Made by a program: the position numbers and the translations under genes
Assembly: GCF_018294505.1 (NCBI RefSeq)
Contig: NC_057808.1
Coordinates: 227,909,780 to 227,973,779 of the forward strand
From: Triticum aestivum
Lineage: Eukaryota > Streptophyta > Magnoliopsida > Poales > Poaceae
DNA length: 64,000 nucleotides
Reading direction: 5' to 3'
Shown here: piece after piece, positions 24,637 to 35,271 of the stretch
How positions within the stretch are numbered: the stretch's first letter is position 1
Layout of the letters: each line of letters begins with the position of its first letter
The notes under the pieces: generated by a model
Told to the model about the DNA's origin: nothing
The model's database searches: none
The model's input: only the letters and a program-made list of their open reading frames with translations

Positions 24637-25932
24637 TTGATCTACAAGACATATTGTAAAGATTTTAGACTAAGTTCATGATAATTAAGTTCATCTAATC
24701 AAATTATTCAATGAACTCCCACTCAGATAGACATCCCTCTAGTCATCTAAGTGAAACATGATCCGAGTCAACTAGGCCGTGTCCGATCATCACGTGAGAC
24801 GGACTAGTCAAGATCGGTGAACATCTCCATGTTGATTGTATCTTCTATACGACTCATGCTCGACCTTTCGGTCTTTCGTGTTCCGAGGCCATGTCTGTAC
24901 ATGCTAGGCTCGTCAAGTCAACCTAAGTGTATTGCGTGTGTTCCGAGGCCATGTCTGTACATGCTAGGCTCGTCAACACCCGTTGTATGCGAACGTTAGA
25001 ATCTATCACACCCGATCATCACGTGGTGCTTCGAAACAACGAACCTTCGCAACGGTGCACAGTTAGGGGGAACACTTTCTTGAAATTATTATAAGGGATC
25101 ATCTTACTTACTACCGTCGTTCTAAGCAAATAAGATGCAAAACATGATAAACATCACATGTAATCAAATAGTGACATGATATGGCCAATATCATTTTGCT
25201 CCTTTGATCTCCATCTTCGGGGCGCCATGAACATCTTCGTCACCGGCATGACACCATGATCTCCATCATCGTGTCTTCATGAAGTTGTCACGCCAACGAT
25301 TACTTCTACTTCTATGGCTAACGCGTTTAGCAATAAAGTAAAGTAATTTACATGGCGTTATTCAATGACACGCAGGTCATACAAAAATAAAGACAACTCC
25401 TATGGCTCCTGCCGGTTGTCATACTCATCGACATGCAAGTCGTGATTCCTATTACAAGAATATGATCAATCTCATCCATCACATATATCTCATTCATCAC
25501 ATCTTTTTGGCCATATCACATCACAAGGCACATGCTGCAAAAACAAGTTAGACGTCCTCTAATTGTTGTTGCATGTTTTTACGTGGCTTCTATAGGTTTC
25601 TAGCAAGAACGTTTCTTACCTACGTAAAACCACAACGTGATATGCCAATTTCTATTTACCCTTCATAAGGACCCTTTTCATCGAATCCGTTCCGACTAAG
25701 TGGGAGAGAGAGACACCCGCTAGCCACCTTATGCAACTAGTGCATGTCAGTCGGTGGAACCTGTCTCACGTAAGCGTACGTGTAAGGTCGGTCCGGGCCG
25801 CTTCATCCCACAATACTGCCGAAACAAGATAAGACTAGTAGTGGCAAGAAAAATTGACAACATCAACGCCCACAACTGCTTTGTGTTCTACTCGTGCATA
25901 GTAACTACGCATAGGCCTGGCTCTGATACCAC
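24637..25932 (-). other. Element C 5' leader with PBS and a 39-bp duplication
   Basis: Untranslated leader. The minus strand at 25919-25931 reads the canonical TGGTATCAGAGCC. A 39-bp block at 24878-24916 is repeated exactly at 24938-24976, replacing sequence present in D's leader. Confidence 0.85.
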
Positions 25933-27650
25933 TGTTGGGGATCGTTGCAGAATTTTAAAATTTTCTACGCATCACCAAGATCCATCTATGGAGTTTACTA
26001 GCAATGAGAAGGAAGGAGTGCATCTACATACCCTTGTAGATCGCGAGCGGAAGCGTTCAAGTGAACGGGGTTGATGGAGTCGTACTCGTCGTGATCCAAA
26101 TCACCGATGACCGAGCGCCGAACGGACGGCACCTCCGCGTTCAACACACGTACGGAGCAGCGACGTCTCCTCCTTCTTGATCCAGCAAGGGGTAAGGAGA
26201 GGTTGATGGAGACCCAGCAGCACGACGGCGTGGTGGTGGAAGTAGCGGGGATCCCGGCAGGGCTTCGCCAAGCGCAAGCGGGAGAGAGAGGTGTCACGGG
26301 AGGGAGAGAGAGGCGCCAGGGGCTAGAGTTCAGCAGCCCTCCCTCCCCCCTTTATATAGGCCCCCTGGGGGGGGCGCCGGCCCTGGGATCCCATCTATGG
26401 GGGGGGGGGGGCGGCGGCCAAGGGGGGGGGGGCAAACTTCCCCCCCAAGTCAGGTGGGGCGCCCCCACCCCCAGGGTTTCCAACCCTAGGCGCAGGGGGA
26501 GGCCCATGGGGGGCGCACCAGCCCACTAGGGGCTGGTCCCCCTCCCACTTCAGCCCATGGGGCCCTCCGGGATAGGTGGCCCTACCCGGTGGACCCCCGG
26601 GACCCTTCCGGTGGTCCCGGTACAATACCGATAACCCCCGAAACTTTCCCGGTGGCCGAAACTGGACTTCCTATATATAATTCTTCACCTCCAGACCATT
26701 CCGGAACTCCTCATGACGTCCGGGATCTCATCCGGGACTCCGAACAACTTTCGGGTTTCCGCATACTAATATCTCTACAACCCTAGCGTCACCGAACCTT
26801 AAGTGTGTAGACCCTACGGGTTCGGGAGACATGCAGACATGACCGAGACGCCTCTCCGGTCAATAACCAACAGCGGGATCTGGATACCCATGTTGGCTCC
26901 CACATGTTCCACGATGATCTCATCGGATGAACCACGATGTCGAGGATTCAATCAATCCCGTATACAATTCCCTTTGTCAATCGGTACGTTACTTGCCCGA
27001 GATTCGATCGTCGGTATCCCAATACCTTATTCAATCTCGTTACCGACAAGTCACTTTACTTGTACCGTAATGCATGATCCCATGGCTAACTCCTTAGTCA
27101 CATTGAGCTCATTATGATGATGCATTACCGAGTGGGCCCAAAGATACCTCTCCGTCATACGGAGTGACAAATCCCAGTCTCGATCCGTGCCAACTCAACA
27201 GACACTTTTGGAGATACCCGTAGTGCACCTTTATAGCACCCAGTTACGTTGTGACGTTTGGTACACCCAAAGCACTCCTACGGTATCCGGGAGTTGCACG
27301 ATCTCATGGTCTAAGGAAATGATACTTGACATTGGAAAAGCTCTAGCAAACGAACTACACGATCTTTTGTGCTATGCTTAGGATTGGGTCTTGTCCATCA
27401 CATCATTCTCCTAATGATGTGATCCCATTATCAATGACATCCAATGTCCATAGTCAGGAAACCATGACTATCTGTTGATCAACGAGCTAGTCAACTAGAG
27501 GCTTACTAGGGACAAGTTGTGGTCTATGTATTCACACATGTATTACGATTTTCGGATAACACAATTATAGCATGAACAATAGACAATTATCATGAACAAG
27601 GAAATATAATAATAACTATTTATTATTGCCTCTAGATCATATTTCCAACA
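25933..27650 (-). repeat. Element C, 5' LTR
   Basis: 1718 bp, pairs with 18915-20624. It differs by scattered substitutions and by the length of the G and C runs at 26396-26450. Confidence 0.93.
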
Positions 27651-27655
27651 AAGAG

Positions 27656-28328
27656 ATCTTGTGGGTATGCTCCACACATTCAGGTGCCCATCAACTCCAA
27701 GATGGGCACATGCACTTATTTGTTGGACAAGGAGCACTTACCTTTGAGACCAGAATTTGAGTATAACACAGTTGTGATGAATGAGGATGATTCCACATCT
27801 GTGCAAGCACAAGAGAAGGGAGGAAAGGCAAAGGCTGAGAAGGCTGCAAAGATGCCAAGTGTTGAGGATGCATCTCAAGTTTTTCTGAAGTCAAAACAAG
27901 ATCAGCTTGGATATCTGATTCAAGCAACCTTGAGGATTGAGAAGGGCTTGGCCACCTTGACTCAGAATCAGGAAAGCTTGGAAAGGATCATTGAGACCAA
28001 GTTCTATGATCTTGATCTGAAAGTAGCAGAAATGCAGACAACTGTTGAGCAGCTCCAGGAGGAAGCAGAGGAGAAGAAAGGGAAGGCTACTACAGATGCT
28101 TTTCAGAGAGTGCCTAGAGGTCAGAGGTCTGCTGCAGTGCCCATGGCTGACACTAGAGTAACTACTTCAGCACCAGCAGCAACAGCTTCAGTGCCACCTC
28201 TAGTTGCCACTCCACCAGCTCCAAAACATCTACTGGTGCCTTCGTCCTTGGAGTCCTCTTTACACCACCTCCCGAAGATCAAACCTAGAGAGACGCATAG
28301 CACTATGCATTTTCAAACTTTTTGGTAA
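27656..28328 (+). pseudogene. Element A ORF3, 3' part
   Basis: Continuation of the ORF that starts at 17476. With C and one AAGAG removed, the split codon closes exactly and the frame runs to TAA 28326-28328 with no further break (703 residues in total). This part completes the globular region (HIQVPINSKMGTCTYLLDKE), then an Ala/Lys-rich linker. A predicted coiled coil follows (about 27890-28080: QLGYLIQATLRIEKGL, LKVAEMQTTVEQLQEE), then a Pro/Ala/Thr-rich tail. Without C's insertion this is the longest intact frame of element A. Confidence 0.7.
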
Positions 28329-28337
28329 CTTGTTGCC

Positions 28338-28805
28338 AAAGGGGGAGAGATGTATAGATCATAGGCTTTGAGAGAGAGTGTTTTGCCTCTTTGTCTTTCT
28401 TGCTATTTGCTTGACACTTTTGTTGTGCTCATTTGATACTTTATGTCTGTGTGTGAGATACTTGTATGATCATGTGTTTGATCATATCCTACCTTAATGC
28501 TTATGCTTGGATGATATTATCTTTTATATCTCATATATGATCATTCACTTTGTTTGGTGATGAGTGCATGTTTCAATTCCTATCATTTTGAGCGCTGCAC
28601 CAAGATGTATGTGCCATGGAAGAGTGACCCACGATCCTAATCGATTATGCATTTGCATTCAAAAGCAAATTTTAAATAATGCACAAATTTAGGGGGAGCT
28701 CTTGCTTATCACATACTTCTCAAAGCGACGATGTATTTCAATCTTATTATCATTTGTCGAAGCTTTGATCTATATGTTGTCATCAATTACCAAAAAGGGG
28801 GAGAT
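28338..28805 (+). other. Element A multiple polypurine tracts and 3' noncoding region
   Basis: Three purine runs: AAAGGGGGAGAGA at 28338-28350, AGGGGGAGCT at 28691-28700, and AAAAAGGGGGAGA at 28792-28804, the last abutting the 3' LTR. Multiple PPTs before the 3' LTR are a known Sirevirus trait. No coding frame. Confidence 0.75.
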
Positions 28806-30459
28806 TGAAAGTGCAACTATCCCTGGGTGGTTTTGGTAATTCCTAACAACATATAGCTCATTGAACTAATGCTATTTCAAGATGATCATTTCAGAAAGTT
28901 CAATGATTGGCATGGCATGGATTAGGAATGTGGACCCCTCAAAATGCTAAGAACACATATTGGCTCAAGCTCAAGACTCTACATTTTCATTTTAGTGATC
29001 CAAGATCACATTGAGTCCATAGGAAAAGCCAATACTATTAAAAGGGGATGAGGTGTTGCTTAATGGCTTGCTTGCTCAAAATGCTTAGTGATATGCTCCA
29101 AAAGCCCTCAACCACTTTCTCATATCCACATATGTCCCAGACCAAAAGTCAAACTCGGCCCTACCGATTTGATCTATCTGGCGCCACCAAGTTCACTTCA
29201 CATAGCCACTGCCAGAAACCCTAGTCACTTCGGTCTCACCGATACGGGTCTCGGTCTCACTGAGATGGGATTGCAAACTCTCTGTTTCCCTTCGTAATGT
29301 TTCGGTCCAACCGAGATGAGCGATCGGTCCCACCGAGTTTGCAATGAAAACTCTCTGTTTCCCTTTCGTAACATTTCGGTCTCACCAAAATGAGCGAATC
29401 GGTCCCACCGAGTTTGTCTGACCAACTCTCTGTTTGCCTATTACAGAAATCGGTCCTACCGAGTTTATGTGATCGGTCTCACCGAGATTAGTTATGCCCT
29501 AACCCTAATGAAATCGGTCCCACCGAGTTGACATGTCGGTCCCACCGAAAATCCTAACGTTCACATTTTGAACTAAATCGGTCTAACCGAGTTTCATGAT
29601 TCAGTCCCACCGAGTTTGGTGATTTGTGTGTAACAGTTAGATTTTGTGTGGAGGCTATATATACCCCTCCACCCTTCCTTCATTAGTAAGGAAAGCCATC
29701 AAAACGTGCCTACACTTCCAACATTCATTTTCTGAGAGAGAATCACCTACTCATGTGTTGAGACGAAGATATTCCATTCCAACCACAAGAATCTTGATCT
29801 CTAGCCTTTCCCAAGTTGCTTTCCACTCAAATCTTCTTTCCACCAAATCCAAATCTGTGAGAGAGAGTTGAGTGTTGGGGAGACTATCATTTGAAGCACA
29901 AGAGCAAGGAGTTCATCATCAACACACCATCTATTACCTTTTGGAGAGTGGTGTCTCCTAGATTGGTTAGGTGTCACTTGGGAGCCTTTGACAAGATTGT
30001 GGAGTTGAACCAAGGAGTTTGTAAGGGCAAGGAGATCGCCTACTTCGTGAAGATCTACCCTAGTGAGGCAAGTCCTTCGTGGGCGATAGCCATGGTGGGA
30101 TAGACAAGGTTGCTTCTTCGTGGACCCTTCGTGGGTGGAGCCCTCCGTGGACTCGCGCAACCGTTACCCTTCGTGGGTTGAAGTCTCCATCAATGTGGAT
30201 GTACTATAGCACCACCTATCGGGCCACGCCAAAAATCTCTGTGTCTACATTGCGTTTGCTCCCTTCAAACTCCTCCCTTTACCTTCATATGCAATGTTTT
30301 ACATTCCGTTGCTATACTCTTAGACTTGCATGTGTAGGTTGATTGCTTGACTTGTGCTAAGTTGCTAAAATCAGCCAAAACTTAAAATTGGGAAAAGGCT
30401 AGATTTTTATTTGGTCAAGTAGTCAAACACCCCTCTCTAGACATACTTTCGATCCTACA
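28806..30459 (+). repeat. Element A, 3' LTR
   Basis: 1654 bp, same length as the 5' LTR, with the palindrome array at about 29155-29620, the TATA box near 29656 and the end GATCCTACA. Followed by TSD ACCTA at 30460-30464. Confidence 0.92.
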
Positions 30460-30464
30460 ACCTA

Positions 30465-32954
30465 TCTCACGAAGTTCCGTTAAGTTTTGTGTGATTGAAG
30501 TTTTCAAGTTTGGGTGAGATGTCGATATGAGGAGAATAAGGAGTGACAAGACCCTAAGCTTGGGGATTCCCAAGGCACCCCAAGGTGATATTCAAGGAAT
30601 ATCCAAGCAACTAAGCTTGGGTATGCCCCGGAAGGCATCCCCTCTTTCGTCTCCAAAATTATCGGTAACCTCACTTGGAGCTATGTTTTCATTCATCACA
30701 TGATATGTGTTTTGCTTGGAGCGTCAATTTATTTTGTTAGGATTTGTTTTATGTTATTTATAATAATGTTTTGCATCTTTTATTTTGATAAAAGTGGCAT
30801 TGATGGCCTTTACTACGCTTATTTTGCAAGCTACATGTTGCTGTTTCAAAACAGAAAGTTTATCGATGTTGCAAAAATTCCCTAGAAAAGTCAGAATGTG
30901 ATAAAATGTTGAAACTTTTTGCAAAATAAGCTCTGATAAGTTTCTACAGTGTGGTATTTTTTCATAATTTTTGGAGTTAAGTATTGATACTCTTGCATTC
31001 TTTACAGGCTGTACTGTTTTCGCAGATTGCTGTTATGTTTGCATTATTTGCATATGTTTGCTTGTTTAATGATTCTATTTGAGGATAGGAATATTAAATA
31101 TGCAGAGGAATTTACTATGTAATGTTGAATAATAATTTTAGTGATTTTCTACAGTAGAGAATGATAAGGTTTTTGCATTGGTTTATACTAACTTATCTCA
31201 CGAGTTCTTGTTGAGTTTTGTGTGGATGAAGCTTTTGAGATTTAGGAAAACCGTGATATGAGAAGAATTAAGGAGACACAAAAGCTCAAGCTTGGGGATG
31301 CCCAAGGCATCCCAAGATAATATTCAAGAAGTCTCAAGTATCTAAGCTTGGGGATGCCCCGGTAGGCATCCCTCCTTTCTTCATCAACAATTATCGGTTA
31401 GTATCGATTGAGCCTAAGTTTTTGCTTATTCACATGAGTTGTGCTATCCTTGGAATGTCATTTTATTTTGTTTTGCTTGCTGTTTTAATAAAGTACTTAG
31501 ATCTGAAAGTTTTTAAATAAAATAGAGCCCTCAAATAGTTGCCAGGGAGGCTAGGTAAGCGGCACGCACATCCCGTCAACGAAGCTCTTTTCTATGGAAT
31601 TGCTCTAGTGCTTCACTTATATCTTTTTGGAGTAGCTTGTCGTTTACTCTTGTGCTTCACTTATATCCTATGAGTAAATTGTTGAATAAGTTGAATATCA
31701 TGAAGTTGAAATCATATCATGCCTAGTGGTAGCTTCACATTGGGTTTAGAAAGTGAAATCTTTTGAGGCTTGACAATCACAATATTGGTCATACAAGCAA
31801 TTCATGAATAATTAGTATAAGGAAGAGAACTTTCACATGCAAATACACTATCTTGGAAATCTTTTGTGATTGTGAGCCCCCATCAAAATATTATATGCCA
31901 AAATTGTTGACGTTGGACAAGGAAGACAACGTAATGGTTTATGTTTGTTCATATTCACATAGAAGTTATATTGTCATAGATCCTTCAACATGTGGTGCTT
32001 GCCCCCCATCTTTACTAGCCAAAAATTCCGCACCAAGTAGAGATACTACTTGTGCATCCGAAAACGTTAAACCCAAATCTTATTTTCAAGAGTCCACCAT
32101 ACCTACCGAGGGATTGAATAAGATCCTTCAAGTAAGTTGTCATCGGTGCAATAAGGCAGTAAAAATTGCTTCTAAAAGTATTAGATCATTTAGTGTAAGA
32201 GAAAATTGAGCGTTGTACGAACTTGTGATGGCAAAGAATAAAAGTGACAGACTGCATAATAAAGGTTGCTATGATGAGGGGCAATATAACGTGACGTTCT
32301 TTTGCACTAAGGGGTTGAGCATACAAACAAATAAGCGCATGGCAACCTCTGCTTCCCTCTGCAAAGGGCCTATCTTTTACTTTTCAGTATTTACTTTTAC
32401 ACAAAGAGTCAAAGTTTTTCTCTCTATTCCTTTTTATTTTTATCTTTTGGCAAGTATCATGTGGTGACGAAAGATCTAGGCACATATGTCCAGTTGAATA
32501 TGGGTAGCATGAGTTATTATTGTTGACATCACCCTTGAGGTGAATACGTTGGGAGGCAAAACAATAAGCCCCTATCTTTCTATGTGTCTGGTTGAAACGT
32601 TTTGCTCATGTGTATGCGGTGAGTGTTAGCAATCATAGAAGACTATATGATGGTTGAGTATGTGGAGCTCTTACTTAAACTCTATTGAATAAGTTGAATT
32701 ACAATTTCTTGGTGACTGAGAATATAGATTGTTGATTTTCAAGAGAATTCATTGTTTGAACCTTAACATGTGAATTGGTTGCTACTTTAATGTGAGAAGT
32801 TTTATAAGAAAGAATTGCTGTTATGATGCTAGGAAAAGTGATTGAAATTATCTTTGATCAAACTTATGCACTTTGTTAGAATTCACACTTCATAAATTAT
32901 TTCTTTTATCATTTACCTGCTCGAGGAACGAGTAGGAATTAAGCTTGGGGATGC
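30465..32954 (+). other. Element E, 3' internal noncoding region with PPT-like hairpin repeats
   Basis: No credible protein-coding gene. The motif AAGCTTGGGGATGCC occurs repeatedly (about 30555, 30613, 31287, 31344, and 32941 as the true PPT at the LTR edge). It is often followed by GGCATCCC, giving an 8-bp hairpin (31295-31302/31306-31313; 31351-31358/31365-31372). Blocks at 31909-31937, 32341-32380 and 32550-32590 are shared with G's 3' region (59182-59210, 59612-59660, 59812-59850). The 118-codon frame at 31853-32209 has little support as a gene. Confidence 0.7.
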
Positions 32955-34590
32955 TGATACGTCTCCAATATATCTATAATTTATGAAGTATTCATGCTGT
33001 TATATTATCATTCTTGGATGTTTTACAATCATTTTATAGCAACGTATCTCAAACGTATCTATAATTTTTGGGACTAACCTATTGACCCAGTGCCCAGTGT
33101 CAGTTGTTGTTTTTTGCTTGTTTTTTACATCGCAGGAAATGAATATCAAACGGAGTCCAAACACCGCGAAAGTTTTTGTGGATTTTTTATGGACCAGAAG
33201 ACCACCAATGGGTCAGAGCAGCACCTGGGGGGTGCCCCGAGGGGGGTATAACCCACTAGGGCACGCCTGGAGGCCCAGGCGCGCCCATGTGGGTTGTGCC
33301 CACATCGGTGGCGTCCCGCACCCCCTCTTTACCCTATATATTCACAAATATTCCGAAAACCCTTGGGGTTAACCTAGATCAGAAGTTCTACCACTGCAAG
33401 GCTCTGTAGCCACCAAAAACCAATCTAGACCCTTTTCGGCACCCTGCCAGAGGGGGGAATCATCACCGGTGGCCATCTTCATCATCCCGACGGCCACCAC
33501 GATGAGGAGGGAGTAGTCCACCCTCGGGGCTGAGGGTTTGTACCAGTAGCTATGTGTTTAATCTCTCTCTCTCTCTCTCTCTCTCCTGTTCTTGAGATGT
33601 CATGATCTTGATGTATCGTGGGCTTTGTTAATATAGTCGAATCATATGGTGTTTTCCCCTCTCTACCTTGTTGTGATGAATTGAGTTTTTCCCTTTGAGA
33701 TTTCGTTGTTATCGGATTGAATACTTTTATGGATTTGAGAACACTTGATATATGTCTTGCAATTGAATACTCGTGGTGACAATGGGGTATCGTATTGATT
33801 CGCTTGATATATGTTTTGGCACTCAACTCGTGGATTCCCGAGGTGACATTGGGGTAATCTACGCATAGGGGTTGATGCATGTTCTTGTCTTTGTTTCTCC
33901 GGTAGAAATCTTGGGGCACTCTTTGAAGTTCTTTGTGTCTCATTGAGTATTATGAATCTGAATTTGCTTTGGTGTTATTTTAGTACAAACTCTTGGTTAG
34001 ATCGATCGGGAAGAATAGCTTGTTGTTATTTTAGTACAAACTCTAGGATAGATTGATCGGAAAGATTTGCTTTGAGGTGGTTTCGTACCCTACAAACAAT
34101 TTATTCTTATGTTGTCCGCTAGATAGGAACTTTGGAGTGACTTTCATCGCACGTTGAGGGATGGTTATATGATCCAATTATATTAGCATTGTTGGGAGGT
34201 TGCACAAGTGAAAGTAAGGACCCTAGGCCTCATTTTCAAGCATTGCAATACCGTTTTTGTGCCTGTTTACTATTTGCTACCTTGTTGTTTTTATTTTATT
34301 CAGATTATAAAAATATATTTCTGCCATCCATATTACACTTGTATCACCATCTCTTCACCGAACTAGTGCACCTATACAAATTGCCATTGTATTGGGTGTG
34401 TTGGGGACACAAGAGATTTCTTGTATTTGATTGCAGGGTCGTTTGAGAGGGACCATCTTCATCCTACACCTCCCACGGATTGATAAACCTTAGGTCATCC
34501 ACTTGAGGGAAAATTGCTACTGTCCTACAGAACTCTGCGCTTGGAGGCCCAACACGTGTCTACAAGAATAAAGTTGCATAGTAGACATCA
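32955..34590 (+). repeat. Element E, 3' LTR
   Basis: 1636 bp, TGATACGTCTCC to GTAGACATCA. Inverted repeat 33237-33256 / 33289-33308 lies upstream of CTATATATTCAC (~33333). A (CT)n run is at 33562-33586. TSD GGGCC follows. Confidence 0.88.
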
Positions 34591-34595
34591 GGGCC

Positions 34596-35271
34596 CAAAG
34601 TGACAAGCATTAAGCATGGCAAAGTCATAGCAACATCAATCTCAGAACATAATGGATACTAGGGATCAAGCCCTAACAAAACTAACTCGATTGCATGATG
34701 ACTCTCATCCAACTCCTCATCGACCATCGAGCCTACAAAGGAATTACTCACTCCCGGTGGGGAGCATCATGGAATTGGTGATGGAGAAGGGTTGGTGATG
34801 ACGAAGATCAAAGATCCCCCTCTTCGAAGCCCCAAACAGACTCCAGATCCGACCTCCCGATGAAGAACAGGAGGTGGCAGTGGCTTCGTCTCGTGAAACG
34901 CGATAATTCCTTCTCCCTGATTTTTTCCTCCAAATATGTGATTTATAGTATTAGGGTTGAGGCATGTGGGGCTACCAGGTGGGGACAACCCACCTGGGCA
35001 CGCTTGGAGGGGGGCACGCCCTGGTGGGTTGTGCCCACCCAGGTGCCCCCCTCCGGTGGTTCTTTGCTCCAGAAATTCTCTTTTATTATATAAAAAATAC
35101 TCGCAAAGTTTCGTTCCAATCCGAGAACTTTTATTTCTGCAGAAAAACAACACCATGGTAGTTCTGCTAAAAACAACATCAGTCCAGGTTAGTTTCATTC
35201 AAATCCTGCAAATTGGAGTCCAAAACTAGAGGAAAAGCGTTAGGAAAGGTAGATACAACGGAGACGTATCA
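34596..35271 (-). repeat. Element H, 3' LTR, first part
   Basis: On the minus strand the LTR begins TGATACGTCTCCGTTG at 35271. It contains an inverted repeat (34978-34994 with 35023-35039) and a TATAAAT near 34945. It is cut at 34595 by E and continues at 534. Frames in 34767-35229 on both strands come from the inverted repeat and are not genes. Confidence 0.85.

Larger units (their letters stand above)
18915..27650 (-). mobile_element. Element C: WIS/BARE1-type Ty1/copia retrotransposon, nearly complete, inactivated
   Basis: TSD AAGAG (18910-18914 / 27651-27655). Transcribed leftward: 5' LTR 25933-27650, PBS 25919-25931, leader, gag-pol from ATG 24636 to 20657, PPT 20625-20640, 3' LTR 18915-20624. 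The LTRs are closely similar. Coding is broken by one frameshift, one nonsense codon and a catalytic-site change. It interrupts ORF3 of element A. Confidence 0.95.
1338..30459 (+). mobile_element. Element A: non-autonomous Sirevirus-like LTR retrotransposon with three nested insertions
   Basis: The LTRs are 1338-2991 and 28806-30459, 1654 bp each, with TG...CA ends. The TSD is ACCTA (1333-1337 / 30460-30464). The PBS matches initiator-Met tRNA at 2994, and the PPT AAAAAGGGGGAGA abuts the 3' LTR. Without the nested elements (5677-14220, 14575-17299, 18915-27650) the internal region is about 5.8 kb. It holds a gag-like ORF (3077-4435) and a 703-codon downstream ORF (17476-18914 joined to 27656-28328). 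No protease, integrase, reverse transcriptase or RNase H motif was found. It would therefore need another element's enzymes. The LTRs differ at roughly 2-3% in the stretches compared by eye. The PBS, multiple PPTs and gag tail resemble Sireviruses (Ty1/copia). Confidence 0.85.
535..34590 (+). mobile_element. Element E: Athila-like Ty3/gypsy element, internally deleted, carrying nested element A
   Basis: The element begins TGATATGTCTCC at 535 and ends GTAGACATCA at 34590. It is flanked by the 5-bp direct repeat GGGCC (530-534 and 34591-34595), so both original ends are present. Only the first ~512 bp of the 5' LTR remain. They are fused directly to noncoding sequence of the 3' internal region, and the full 3' LTR is at 32955-34590. 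Everything from LTR position ~513 through gag-pol is missing. Element A (1338-30459) later inserted into the remaining internal part. Own length without A is about 4.9 kb. No ORF of its own is convincing. Confidence 0.85.

Noticed and set aside
31853..32467. Frames of 118 and 84 codons in E's 3' region
   Set aside because: No domain; the related G region does not keep the frame. Reported only as a conserved noncoding block.
33562..33586. (CT)n microsatellite
   Set aside because: Ordinary simple repeat within an LTR; useful as a marker only.
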